Shown here: positions 38,401 through 46,394 of the stretch, piece after piece
How positions within the stretch are numbered: the first letter of the stretch is position 1
How the letters are laid out: each line of letters begins with the position of its first letter
DNA from: an uncultured bacterium
Lineage (GTDB): Bacteria; Bacillota; Clostridia; Christensenellales; QALW01
Length of the DNA stretch: 47,760 nucleotides
Direction of reading: 5' to 3'
Assembly: GCA_905214315.1 (NCBI GenBank)
Contig: CAJMLN010000010.1
Location: 1 to 47,760 of the forward strand
The notes under the pieces: model-generated
The model's database searches: none
What the model saw: only the letters and a program-made list of their open reading frames with translations
Told to the model about the DNA's origin: nothing
Position numbers and translations under genes: made by a program

Positions 38401-40826
38401 AAATTACCCCTGCGATTCACACATTTTAAAAGCTTAGCATAAAAAACACTTTCTTCTAATTTCCTTTTTGAAACATTCTTCTCCATTTTCACTGTAAAGT
38501 TTCCATCATTTTGACACTCCAGAAACCCCAGCTCACAAAAGGTATCCAGCGCCGCGGAAAGCAGCGGCATCGTAAGCTGTTTTTGACCGGATATCAGGCG
38601 GATACACATCGCTCTGCTCTCATATATTCCTGTGCATTCCTGCAGCGCTTTATACGCTTTGAGCATCTCCTGACGTGAAAGCTGCTTATATTCTTCAAAA
38701 ATCCCCTCAAAAAGGGAAACATCGCATCTCAAGGCAAAAATCTCCGCCCAAGGAGCACATTCCGCCAGGCGATCCGCAAAGCCGGGATTCAGCAAGTCAT
38801 AGACGACAATGCGGGTATACGCGCTGAAATCCATTTTGTCGATATCCGCCGCCAGCACCAGCGAATTATAGCCGTTGCAGGAATTGATCGGATAACCAAA
38901 GGAAACGTCGTACCGCGGCGCCTCCTCCTCCAACATCCGGATGCAGCCGGCGGCATATTCCGGATGATCGCACAAAATCAGCGTGCCGGCAATATCCTCG
39001 TCATCCCATTGGGATATTTGATACGCCAAATCGCTGCTTTCTTCAAAATAGTGAATATTTGCCCGCCCAGTGGCCGGATAAGCAAGCCGCTCAAAAAATG
39101 CGGCGGTCAGCTCTTCGGCAAACTGCCCGGCCTTGATATTTTCCATTTCCTTTACATTTTCAATTTTCAGGCTTATCGTTTCCCTGCCCTGCCAGGAGTT
39201 AATCTCCGGCGCGGCAATCACCGAAGCCCTTGCCAAACGAAAATAATCGCACTCATGCTTCTGATACTGAAACGCAACCGCAGCGCCCCGGGCCGTATCG
39301 TCCTGCAGATAAAGCTTTAAATGCGCACCCGATGCGCCTACTTTTTTCATTCCCCCGGCCATGCAGTCATCCAGACGAAGGCTTACCGGAGGATTGCCGC
39401 AGCCTGTGGGCTCAAACAACGCAAGCTCTTTGCAAAAATCCAGCGTAACCCGGTCAATTTTTGCTCTGGCATCATAGGCCGCCCACGGATAAAACAGTTT
39501 TAAATCCGCATTTTTGCGAATATACGCATCCAGTGCCTGGGCCAATTCATCAAGCCGGCCGCTTTGAATGCTAAGGCCCGCGGCCATCTGATGCCCGCCG
39601 AATTTTTCAAGCAGGAACGCGTTATCGGAAAGCATTTCAAACAGATCCACACCCGGTACGCTGCGCGCCGATCCCTTTGCCATGCCCTGCTCTATGGAAA
39701 ACAACAGACACGGCCGCTTATATTTTTCCGCCAGCCTTGCCGCGCATATGCCAATCACGCCGTCATCCCAGCCTTCCCCGCCGGCAACAAGCACCTTATA
39801 CCGGCGGATCTGCCCGTCTGCTTTTAGTTTTTCCTCCGCAAGCATCAATATTTCCTTTTCTCTCTCCTGCCGCCGTTGGTTGTAGCTGCAAAGCAGCCGC
39901 GCGTGCTCCTTTGCCTGCTCGCCGTCAGATAAAAGCAGGGCAAGCGCCGTATCCGCACTTTCCATTCTTCCCGCGGCGTTAAGCCTTGGGGCAATGGTAA
40001 AACCGATCGTCTGCGAGGTTACCTCTCCGCTGAAATCCGCGGCCTCCAAAAGAGCGCGAAAACATGCGCGCGGCGCGCGGTTGAGAATTTCCAGTCCCCT
40101 TTTTACAATATAGCGGTTTTCCCCCGTCAGCGGCACTACGTCGGCCACCGTTGCCACACAGGCATAATCGATCAAATCCTCGGCAGCCTCTCCCAGCAGC
40201 GCCTGCGCCAGCTTAAACGCAATCCCCGCGCCGCAAAGCACTGTATTCTGATACGCGTCGCCGGGCTGGCCGGGCTTCAGCACCGTACAGGCAGGAAGCC
40301 GGTCCCCCATACTGTGATGATCCGTCACGATCATCTCCCAGCTGTTTTGAGCCGCCCTCTCCGCAATATCCGCCGAAGCAATCCCGCAGTCAACAGTAAT
40401 CAGCAATTCCCTGCCGCTGATGAATAATTTTTCAACCGCCTCCATATTCAGGCCATAGCCCTCGCTGTGCCGGTCGGGAATATACACCTCCGCCTCCGCT
40501 CCCATACGGCGCAGTGCGGTCAGCAGAATCGCCGCAGCGGAAACGCCGTCCACATCATAATCTCCGTATACAATAATTTTCCTTTCAGCCTGAACCGCCC
40601 GCCGGATCTGCTGCGCTGCTTTTTCCATATGCAGCATCGAAAAGGGATCCAGCAGCTGCGCCGCATCAGGGTATAAAAAGGCGAGAGCCTCTTCTTTTCG
40701 GGTAAAACCCCGGTTATATAAAATTTGCGCAAACAATTGGTCACATTCTAAAGCCTGTGCCAGGTTTTGCACTGCGTCAAAATCAATCTCCGATATTTTC
40801 TTTTTCGGTTTCAATACTAACGGCAT
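38397..40826 (-). CDS. recJ: Single-stranded-DNA exonuclease RecJ
   Basis: This 809-residue DHH-family 5'-3' exonuclease has motif I VYGDYDVDGVSAAAIL, VTVDCGIAS-type motif II, the DHH motif VTDHHSMGDRLP, and the DHHA1 motif FGGHQMAAGLSI. An OB-fold region follows (PVSLRLDDC, ASGAHLKLYLQDD). The C-terminal 230 residues (from about 580) form the RecJ_C-type extension common in Clostridia, giving a longer protein than the E. coli enzyme. GGAGG lies 4 nt upstream of ATG. It starts the operon recJ-relA-dtd-MBL-hemZ. Confidence 0.95.
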   Translation of the reverse strand: MPLVLKPKKKISEIDFDAVQNLAQALECDQLFAQILYNRGFTRKEEALAFLYPDAAQLLDPFSMLHMEKAAQQIRRAVQAERKIIVYGDYDVDGVSAAAILLTALRRMGAEAEVYIPDRHSEGYGLNMEAVEKLFISGRELLITVDCGIASADIAERAAQNSWEMIVTDHHSMGDRLPACTVLKPGQPGDAYQNTVLCGAGIAFKLAQALLGEAAEDLIDYACVATVADVVPLTGENRYIVKRGLEILNRAPRACFRALLEAADFSGEVTSQTIGFTIAPRLNAAGRMESADTALALLLSDGEQAKEHARLLCSYNQRRQEREKEILMLAEEKLKADGQIRRYKVLVAGGEGWDDGVIGICAARLAEKYKRPCLLFSIEQGMAKGSARSVPGVDLFEMLSDNAFLLEKFGGHQMAAGLSIQSGRLDELAQALDAYIRKNADLKLFYPWAAYDARAKIDRVTLDFCKELALFEPTGCGNPPVSLRLDDCMAGGMKKVGASGAHLKLYLQDDTARGAAVAFQYQKHECDYFRLARASVIAAPEINSWQGRETISLKIENVKEMENIKAGQFAEELTAAFFERLAYPATGRANIHYFEESSDLAYQISQWDDEDIAGTLILCDHPEYAAGCIRMLEEEAPRYDVSFGYPINSCNGYNSLVLAADIDKMDFSAYTRIVVYDLLNPGFADRLAECAPWAEIFALRCDVSLFEGIFEEYKQLSRQEMLKAYKALQECTGIYESRAMCIRLISGQKQLTMPLLSAALDTFCELGFLECQNDGNFTVKMEKNVSKRKLEESVFYAKLLKCVNRRGNL

Positions 40827-40846
40827 GGTTCCTCCGAATACATAAA

Positions 40847-40874
40847 ACTCCCTTCCGTTTATCCAGAAGGGAGT
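40847..40874 (-). terminator. Terminator of the secDF operon
   Basis: A 9-bp perfect stem (40847-40855 with 40866-40874) has a 10-nt loop and four T on the minus strand. It lies between secF and recJ. Confidence 0.75.
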
Positions 40875-40891
40875 CGTTTAAATAAAACTGC

Positions 40892-41767
40892 CTACTTCGC
40901 CCTGCTGAAAACGCGGATAAAGCTTGGCAGAGCAGCAACCGCCGCAGCATTGATCACAATTCCAATCAAAGCTACAAGAGCAAAATTCTTCATTGTTCCG
41001 TTTCCCATAATCAGCAATACAATAAGCGCGGCAAGCGCCAATACACACAGCACACAGGCACGCGGCAGCATCTGCTTGATGCTGACGGAAAGAACCTCCG
41101 CCTTATTGGCGATCCTGCTCTCATTTTCCTTTAATACCGCCCCAAAACTGATACTAATAAGAAGCCCCAGCCCCGCTGCAAGCAACATGGCAGGTATGGT
41201 AAAACCGGTAACCGGAATTTTAGCAACGGCCATAATGCCGAAAATGCAAAACGCATCAAACAACACAACCATGAAAGCAGAAAGGCCCGTTTTTACACCG
41301 TATCGGATTGCGGCATATACCAGAACCGCCGCTAAAACAAGCAACGCCGGCCATGCGGAAAGTACAGTTTTAGTATTCAGGGTTCCCGCGGTCTGGGAAA
41401 GGATTCCATCATATTTCAAAAAATAGCGGTTTCCCAGCTCTTCTTCTATTTTTTCAAACACAGCCGCAGCGTCCGTCCCCTCCGGCACGGAAAAGTGTAT
41501 CAAGGCTTTTGTCCCGTTGAGATATTTTTGCTGATAATCGTTATAAACCACCTGATTCTGAACCAAACAATCGGAAGCGCCTGCTTCCAGCACAATTTTT
41601 TCAAGTTCAGCATTATCAAATTCATCGTTCAGTTCTACAGTTATCATATGCGTCCAGGCCGCGTCCAAGCCGCGGGTAAATCCAAAGATAAAACAACAGG
41701 CAAGCAGCAAAACCGCAAGAATCCCGGCGCCGATACAAATTCCAGTCGCTTTTTTCATATTACTCAC
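40892..41767 (-). CDS. secF: Protein translocase subunit SecF
   Basis: This 291-residue protein has one N-terminal helix, an external domain (about 40-125), then five helices of the RND/SecF type (AALLVLAAVLVYAAIRYGVKTGLSAFMVVLFDAFCIFGIMAV, TGFTIPAMLLAAGLGLLISI, followed by ENESRIANKAEVLSVSIKQMLPRA). With SecD it uses the proton motive force to finish secretion. Its start lies within the end of secD (8-nt overlap). The external domain is divergent from textbook SecF. Confidence 0.88.
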   Translation of the reverse strand: MSNMKKATGICIGAGILAVLLLACCFIFGFTRGLDAAWTHMITVELNDEFDNAELEKIVLEAGASDCLVQNQVVYNDYQQKYLNGTKALIHFSVPEGTDAAAVFEKIEEELGNRYFLKYDGILSQTAGTLNTKTVLSAWPALLVLAAVLVYAAIRYGVKTGLSAFMVVLFDAFCIFGIMAVAKIPVTGFTIPAMLLAAGLGLLISISFGAVLKENESRIANKAEVLSVSIKQMLPRACVLCVLALAALIVLLIMGNGTMKNFALVALIGIVINAAAVAALPSFIRVFSRAK

Positions 41768-43025
41768 CCCTCTTCAGGCCAAGAATCTTCGGATTCTCCA
41801 TGCCGATCGCTACAAAAATTTTCAAAATAGCTTTTAACAGCAAAGCACCGGTCAAGCCGGCAATCGCACCGCCGCCTAAAAGTGCCATACCAAAGTTCCT
41901 AATAAGATCGCCGCCGCAAAACCAAAGAATCAGCCCAGCGACAACGGGCACCAGAGAAAGCGACAGAATCATTTTTCCCGCATTCGCCGTACCGCCCTCA
42001 ATGGCATCGGCAATACTCTTTCCGGCAGCATATTGCCGTTTAATGTAGGAAAGCGTAATGAAATGCATATCCAATATAAGAAGAATCGCCAATCCCAGGC
42101 CAACCACCGCCGCCATATCTATCTGGAGCCAGGTAAAGGTTGCCGTAAAGAAATACAGCAGCAGCACAGCAATAAAAGAAGAAAGTACAGCGGAAAGCCC
42201 CATTCCGCGATAAACGGCAACAAAATAGGCTGCAGCCAGCAGGAAGAGCACCAGTGCAGCAACCGCAAAACACAGTACGGCATTGGATCCGGCTTTGCCC
42301 TGAAGCAATACGGTATAATCGCTTTCAGCACTTATCGTCCCCTCAATATTACCTGAATCAACACAATAAGCCAGCAATAAAGCATTAGAATAGGAACTCG
42401 AAGAAAATCCTATCCGCATTTTTCCGTTACGGATAATTTCCGATCCCTGAAAAGTTGCCTTCACAACATCACTGTCCAAGACAACATCAAAATTATACGC
42501 ACCGTTAGAGGTAAGCGTTTTCAATGTTTGCTTAGCCTCACCGGTCAGCGTAATTTCCGTATAATACTGCTGTGTTTCATAATCAAGCCCTATAAATTTC
42601 GCACTCTTTACATCTTTATTGGTAAAAATAATATTCTCTCCATTTTTTATTTCCAACAGGCCGTTATTTTCCAAAATATCCTCAAGCCCAGAAACTGTAC
42701 CGGTTTCCGGCAGAGAAAGACGCACCTTATCTGTATCCATTCTTGTAACGGTAAAGCCCTCATAGCCTACAGCTTTAAGCCTGTCCCGCATAATATCGGC
42801 AGCTCGGTCAGCCGCCGCAGAAACATCAAATCCCTCCGCATCCTCGGGTGCCTTAATGGAATATACGGCAATAAGCTCCGTGCCGATATCATTTCCCTTG
42901 CGCAGAACGGTATCCAGCTGTTTAAAGCGTGTGGTAATAATCTTCATTCCGCCAAATGCCCATGTCGCCAAAAATGCAACGACAAGCAGCAGGCATATCA
43001 GCTTGACAAGATTTTTTATCTTCAT
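41760..43025 (-). CDS. secD: Protein translocase subunit SecD
   Basis: This 421-residue protein has an N-terminal helix, the P1-like periplasmic domain (AVYSIKAPEDAEGFDVSAAADRAADIMRDRLKAVGYEGFTVTRMDTDKVRLSLP), NVRFTNKDVKSAKF-like and LTGEAKQTLKTLTSNG segments, and six C-terminal helices. The SecD motif region is around DMAAVVGLGLAILLILDMHFITLSYIKRQYAAGKSIADAIEGG. The canonical Asp-Gly in helix 4 reads LGLAILLILD here. AAGGAG lies 9 nt before ATG 43025. It is co-transcribed with secF. Confidence 0.88.
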   Translation of the reverse strand: MKIKNLVKLICLLLVVAFLATWAFGGMKIITTRFKQLDTVLRKGNDIGTELIAVYSIKAPEDAEGFDVSAAADRAADIMRDRLKAVGYEGFTVTRMDTDKVRLSLPETGTVSGLEDILENNGLLEIKNGENIIFTNKDVKSAKFIGLDYETQQYYTEITLTGEAKQTLKTLTSNGAYNFDVVLDSDVVKATFQGSEIIRNGKMRIGFSSSSYSNALLLAYCVDSGNIEGTISAESDYTVLLQGKAGSNAVLCFAVAALVLFLLAAAYFVAVYRGMGLSAVLSSFIAVLLLYFFTATFTWLQIDMAAVVGLGLAILLILDMHFITLSYIKRQYAAGKSIADAIEGGTANAGKMILSLSLVPVVAGLILWFCGGDLIRNFGMALLGGGAIAGLTGALLLKAILKIFVAIGMENPKILGLKRGE

Positions 43026-43099
43026 TGGGTGCAACTCCTTCTCTAAAAAAACCTTTCGTATCGCAATACACACAAACGCGCATTGTAAAAATCTTTTAT

Positions 43100-43128
43100 A
43101 TTATATATTAGGAATGTCGATTCGTCAA
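43100..43128 (-). promoter_or_regulatory. secDF promoter
   Basis: On the minus strand TTGACG (43128-43123), a 17-bp spacer and TATAAT (43105-43100) lie about 75 nt upstream of secD. Confidence 0.75.
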
Positions 43129-43171
43129 CACCAACGTGTAATATAAATAGAATTTTTTGCCTGTTTTTTAT

Positions 43172-43200
43172 AAAAAAAGCCGCATCTTCATACAGATGTC
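43172..43200 (-). terminator. Probable terminator after the TIGR04086 gene
   Basis: A short stem (GCATCT with AGATGT-like arms, 43182-43199) is followed on the minus strand by seven T. The stem is weak but the position after the stop codon is right. Confidence 0.5.
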
Positions 43201-43576
43201 ACTTTAACAGATTCACCGCTATAATTCCCGAAAACACTCCCGCTAAAGCCGTAAGCGTCATGTCCAGTGCCGTATACAGTGTAAAACAAGCGCCCGCCCC
43301 CGACAACGCGGCCAAACCGAAGCATATCCCCCAATAAATAAGTGCAGTAATCCCGCCGCATACGGCACCTTTTTTACGGATATTTCGGCACACAAGAACC
43401 GTTCCTGCAATTACACTTATCGCTTTAATAACAATCGCCGCCCCACTGATCAGCGGTGAAGACAGATCTATTGTCTTTACAAAAAGTGCAAGCAATGCAA
43501 TCCCTATCCCTGTAAGGATAACTGACGCAGCAATTCCTTTCAAGAAGGCCAAAAAAATATTTTTCTGATTTTTCAT
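43199..43576 (-). CDS. TIGR04086 family membrane protein
   Basis: This 125-residue protein has four membrane helices (FLKGIAASVILTGIGIALLALF, SPLISGAAIVIKAISVIAGTVLVC, GAVCGGITALIYWGICFGLAALSG, LTALAGVFSGIIAVNLL). It matches the small membrane protein family TIGR04086 found near yajC/secD in Clostridia. Its function is unknown. AGGGAG lies 8 nt before ATG 43576. In many Clostridia a SCIFF peptide and its radical SAM maturase lie between this gene and secD; neither is present here. Confidence 0.8.
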   Translation of the reverse strand: MKNQKNIFLAFLKGIAASVILTGIGIALLALFVKTIDLSSPLISGAAIVIKAISVIAGTVLVCRNIRKKGAVCGGITALIYWGICFGLAALSGAGACFTLYTALDMTLTALAGVFSGIIAVNLLK

Positions 43577-43904
43577 TTTTATCACTCCCTGTCAAAAGTT
43601 ATGCACAAAACGGCAAAATAATACCCTTAAATCCCTTTTGAAAAACAGAAACCTTTCCTTCCGCCTGATATCCAAAAAGCTACCTACCGGTACCCGGCAT
43701 AAAAAACTGCTTTTTAGGAAATCAATCTTGTACTCACGCAAAACAGCATCGCATTACAGGAGCTTTTCAATGAAACAAAGCCGCGAGTATCCTAAAAAAT
43801 AAAAACAGACAAACATTCATTCTTCTGCCGCAAAAGAAAATAGGCCGCAACATATAAATCACTAGTTATTTCAGCATATTAAGAATCCTGTAAAACGGCC
43901 CGGC
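43577..43904. other. Intergenic region without a supported gene
   Basis: There is no ORF of useful length with a ribosome binding site apart from an 11-codon frame (ATG at about 43770 after AGGAG) that I do not call. No strong terminator is seen. Confidence 0.5.
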
Positions 43905-44010
43905 AATTCGCAAAAAGCCGGCACCAGTGATGAAATGCCGCATACTTAAAGGCGAGCTGTACGGATGCAGCGAATTTACGCAAAAGGAGCAACAGCGGCG
44001 CAGACGACTG
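43905..44010. repeat. Structured intergenic element downstream of tRNA-Asp
   Basis: A GC-richer block in an AT-rich gap is bounded by the perfect 7-bp inverted repeat AATTCGC (43905-43911) and GCGAATT (43970-43976). Its right-hand part (GTACGGATGCAGCG, then GCAAAAGGAGCAACAGCG) resembles the right-hand part of the element at 45559-45660 (GAAGGTGCAGCG, then GGAAAAGGAGGAATGACAGCG). Both lie just beyond a minus-strand tRNA gene. A dispersed small element or RNA is suspected. Confidence 0.45.
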
Positions 44011-44021
44011 ATTTTTATACA

Positions 44022-44053
44022 AAAAAAAATCGGAACGAGTACCACTCGTTCCG
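44022..44053 (-). terminator. tRNA-Asp terminator
   Basis: A 10-bp perfect stem (44031-44040 with 44044-44053) with a 3-nt loop is followed on the minus strand by nine or so T. It lies 3 nt beyond the CCA end of the tRNA. Confidence 0.92.
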
Positions 44054-44056
44054 ACC

Positions 44057-44133
44057 TGGCGATCCAGATGGGGATCGAACCCACGACCTCTAGCGTGACA
44101 GGCTAGCGCTCTAACCATCTGAGCTACTGGACC
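44057..44133 (-). tRNA. tRNA-Asp (GTC), CCA encoded
   Basis: A 77-nt cloverleaf can be folded: acceptor GGTCCAG with CTGGATC, D-arm AGCTCAGATGGTTAGAGC, anticodon arm with loop centred on GTC, T-arm GTGGGTTCGATCCCCAT and encoded GCCA. It has its own consensus promoter and terminator. An identical copy begins at the right edge of the window (47706). Confidence 0.97.
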
Positions 44134-44187
44134 ACAACACAAATATCATCGTAGGACAAAAAATTACCCACTCATATTAGCGGAATC

Positions 44188-44216
44188 ATTATAGTATAAA
44201 GCTGTAAGCTTGTCAA
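44188..44216 (-). promoter_or_regulatory. Full-consensus tRNA-Asp promoter
   Basis: On the minus strand TTGACA (44216-44211), a 17-bp spacer and TATAAT (44193-44188) match the sigma-A consensus exactly. Confidence 0.9.
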
Positions 44217-44270
44217 TAAAAAAATCATTATTTTTACAAATCGGCCAAGCTGTAAAAGGTCCGCTTTTTT

Positions 44271-44303
44271 AAAAAGGCAGGCACTTTCTGCCGACCGCCT
44301 GCC
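44271..44303 (-). terminator. Terminator of the hydrolase gene
   Basis: A 7-bp perfect GC-rich stem (GGCAGGC 44276-44282 with GCCTGCC 44297-44303) is followed by five T on the minus strand, 3 nt after the hydrolase stop. Confidence 0.85.
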
Positions 44304-44305
44304 CT

Positions 44306-45319
44306 TTACCAATTTTCCCCCGCTATCTTATCAAATGCTTCCCAAGCCTCTTTGCGATAATAACGGTGTCCTCCGGCTCCGGTGGTTAAAACACAATTTT
44401 GGGGTACACCTGCCGCACGATAAATCTTTTGAATCGTATGAAAAGCTTTTTTAACTCCCGCCTCAGGAAAAATAGAATCTTCTCTGCCGTTTATAACAAC
44501 CAGCTTCCGGGGTGCAATTGCCGCGGCCATATCGCCCATATCCATATATTTAGCAATACCCGGAATAAAATTACACTCGCAATGAAACATCGCTGCAATG
44601 GAATCGGCAAAGCTGCAAACAGCACAGGAAGGCATGGCTACTTGAATACGTTCATCCATACAAGCCGCATAATAAGCGGCTGTTCCTCCGCCGGAATTCC
44701 CGGTACAAAGAATCTTCTGTCCGTCTATTTCCGCATAAGTAAGCGCCAAATCGATAGCCCGTGAAATATCCCAGCAGCGTTCCCCAATCATCGTACGCCC
44801 CACCAGCAGTGCGTTCATCGCAGTAATATGGCAGCGTGGCGCTCCATGGTCGTCATGATCCGCCACCTTTTCCGTTCGCCTTTCCCCCATTCCACGCTGC
44901 TCTAGGCACAGGGCAGCATATCCCCGTGAAAGCGCCTGCAAAGCAATATCCCGATCCCCGTCACCCGGCGGATTTCCCGGATAAGACCGCCCCATAGATA
45001 CATGCATACCCGTACTGTGCCCCTGCAGGCATACCGCTAAAGGATATTTTTCTTTATTCAATTTGGGAATGCATAAAAGGCACACGGCACGAACCGCCCT
45101 TTCCACAGCAAAATGGATTCTATACTCGGTATATGTGCCGAATTCCTTTCGATATTCAATCTCAGGAGCCAGATCTACCTTTTCAGGCATATCTCCCAGT
45201 AAGGCCGATAATTTTTGACGAATCCGCCGTTTTTGAATGATAAAATCTCCTGACTCGTCAAAAGCAAGCAGCGGTCGCTGCGCAAAAAGCTCAAAATGTC
45301 CCTCATCAGGCGAATACAT
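44306..45319 (-). CDS. Alpha/beta hydrolase (acetylxylan-esterase-like)
   Basis: This 337-residue alpha/beta hydrolase has a probable catalytic triad of Ser209 in G-N-S-G-G (207-211), Asp281 (VVINGREDSIF) and His318 (TTGAGGHRYY). The lid and oxyanion region contain LAVCLQGHSTGMHVSMG and GYAALCLEQRGMGER, typical of the acetyl-xylan-esterase/abhydrolase group that deacetylates carbohydrate side chains. No signal peptide is seen, so it acts in the cytoplasm. AGGGGG lies 7 nt before the ATG. It is alone between two tRNA loci with its own terminator, which fits an accessory or transferred gene. The substrate is not determined by context. Confidence 0.85.
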   Translation of the reverse strand: MYSPDEGHFELFAQRPLLAFDESGDFIIQKRRIRQKLSALLGDMPEKVDLAPEIEYRKEFGTYTEYRIHFAVERAVRAVCLLCIPKLNKEKYPLAVCLQGHSTGMHVSMGRSYPGNPPGDGDRDIALQALSRGYAALCLEQRGMGERRTEKVADHDDHGAPRCHITAMNALLVGRTMIGERCWDISRAIDLALTYAEIDGQKILCTGNSGGGTAAYYAACMDERIQVAMPSCAVCSFADSIAAMFHCECNFIPGIAKYMDMGDMAAAIAPRKLVVINGREDSIFPEAGVKKAFHTIQKIYRAAGVPQNCVLTTGAGGHRYYRKEAWEAFDKIAGENW

Positions 45320-45457
45320 CCTCTATCCCCCTCTTAATAAAAATATAAAATACAAACACACCATCCTATGCGCTCTGTATAAAACATCAGCTCCTCAGCC
45401 CTTAGGATCTTCCAAAAGCTTTAAAGCGGAGAAACGTCCAAGAATCAGCATGTCTCT
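45320..45457. other. Upstream region of the hydrolase gene
   Basis: AT-rich sequence contains no confident promoter. No ORF is supported; short frames on either strand here are not called. Confidence 0.4.
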
Positions 45458-45676
45458 GAAATCCCCATAAAAAATACGGCAGACCCAAAGGCATACCGCA
45501 GCGACATATGATTGTCTGCCGGATACAAAAAAGATGCCAGTGAAAGCGCAGGCGTGTCCCGCAAAAAGCTAGTAGCAAGCCGAAGCGTCGTGAGCGCGTT
45601 TACAACCGAACAGCGAAGGTGCAGCGTGACTTTTTGCGGAAAAGGAGGAATGACAGCGTGGTATGAGAAATCCCCA
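45458..45676. mobile_element. Candidate small inserted element downstream of tRNA-Leu
   Basis: The block is flanked by a 10-bp direct repeat GAAATCCCCA (45458-45467 and 45667-45676), as expected of a target duplication. Inside lie a hairpin with 8-bp arms CGGCAGAC (45478-45485) and GTCTGCCG (45514-45521), and a 10-bp perfect inverted repeat CCGCAAAAAG (45559-45568) with CTTTTTGCGG (45630-45639). No transposase is encoded. It could be a MITE or a structured RNA. On the minus strand the 45478-45521 hairpin is followed by TATTTTTT and could be that RNA's terminator. The similarity of its right part to the element at 43905-44010 supports a family. Confidence 0.4.
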
Positions 45677-45695
45677 GTCATGCGGCTGGGGATTT
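45668..45695. terminator. Hairpin downstream of tRNA-Leu
   Basis: A 10-bp perfect stem (45668-45677 with 45686-45695) has an 8-nt loop. The T-run is short (TTTT on plus, TTT on minus), so termination is likely but not strong. Its left arm is one copy of the 10-bp direct repeat described at 45458-45676. Confidence 0.55.
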
Positions 45696-45721
45696 TGAAT
45701 GGAGCATAGTCCATTCCGACG

Positions 45722-45810
45722 TGGTGCCGAAGACCGGGATCGAACCGGTACGGGTATTGCTACCCACGGGATTTTAAGTCCCGGGCGTCTGCCTGTTCCG
45801 CCACTCCGGC
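45722..45810 (-). tRNA. tRNA-Leu (TAA), CCA encoded
   Basis: An 89-nt class II tRNA: acceptor GCCGGAG with the CTTCGGC-like 3' strand, anticodon stem GGGAC/ATCCC with loop containing TAA, long variable arm (TGGGTAGCAATACCC), T-arm ACCGGTTCGATCCCGGT and encoded ACCA. It has its own consensus promoter. Confidence 0.96.
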
Positions 45811-45825
45811 AAAATTACGAAAGTT

Positions 45826-45854
45826 ATTATAGCATTCCGCCTTTAAAATGTCAA
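45826..45854 (-). promoter_or_regulatory. Full-consensus tRNA-Leu promoter
   Basis: On the minus strand TTGACA (45854-45849), a 17-bp spacer and TATAAT (45831-45826) lie 16 nt upstream of the tRNA. Confidence 0.9.
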
Positions 45855-46238
45855 TGGCAAAATACAGTATGTCAAAATTTTTAAAGCAATCTCCACAATT
45901 TCTGTTTTATGCTCTGTTGTACGTAAAAAATCCTATTTCCTATAAAATTATTTTTCTGTCTTTTTTCATTCTTCAAATTAATTCTCCGTCACGGTAGAAA
46001 ACAGTGCTCTTTTTCATTTTCTTCCGCCTTCCCTTTTTACAGCTGTTTCCGCTCTTTCTTATCAGTCGTATTTTTCGTTTTGCCAAAGAGCAGATTTTAT
46101 AAATTCTCCTCCAAAAATAAAAGCGCAGTATCAAGGCTCTTTATTCCTCATTTGCTTTAAATATCTAAAAAACCGGTATTTTATCTAATAGATGCATATA
46201 TGAATATATATCAAAAAAAAAGAAAAAACAATAATATT
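45855..46238. other. AT-rich intergenic region, nothing recognised
   Basis: About 380 bp of T- and A-rich sequence contains no supported ORF, tRNA or strong hairpin. A second TTGACA lies upstream of the tRNA-Leu promoter on the minus strand. Confidence 0.5.
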
Positions 46239-46278
46239 GCCTTTGTATAAATCAGCTTCCTCCCACTTATACAAAGGC
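46239..46278. terminator. Perfect 12-bp inverted repeat downstream of the SDR gene
   Basis: GCCTTTGTATAA (46239-46250) and TTATACAAAGGC (46267-46278) pair perfectly around a 16-nt loop. On the minus strand the following sequence is AT-rich but not a clean T-run. It is most likely the SDR transcript's terminator. The loop carries GGGAGGA on the minus strand. Confidence 0.45.
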
Positions 46279-46394
46279 TAATTACAACTTAATGTCAATA
46301 CGAAATAGAAAACATTCTCCCCCTGCCGGAAATACAGCAATATCGGAACCAGTTTTATCTAAATTCCATACCCTTAATCTTCCTGTTTTTCTCT
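46279..46394 (-). other. Possible orphan C-terminal coding fragment
   Basis: Between the SDR stop and the 46239-46278 hairpin, one minus-strand frame ends WNLDKTGSDIAVFPAGGECFLFRIDIKL (stop at about 46282). It looks more protein-like than random sequence. Its upstream part runs out of frame through the SDR gene, so at most this is a relic of a lost gene's end. Very uncertain. Confidence 0.15.

Noticed and set aside
45445..45714. 89- and 65-codon frames on opposite strands over the element downstream of tRNA-Leu
   Set aside because: Both are explained by the GC-richer structured element; neither has a convincing ribosome binding site or protein-like sequence.
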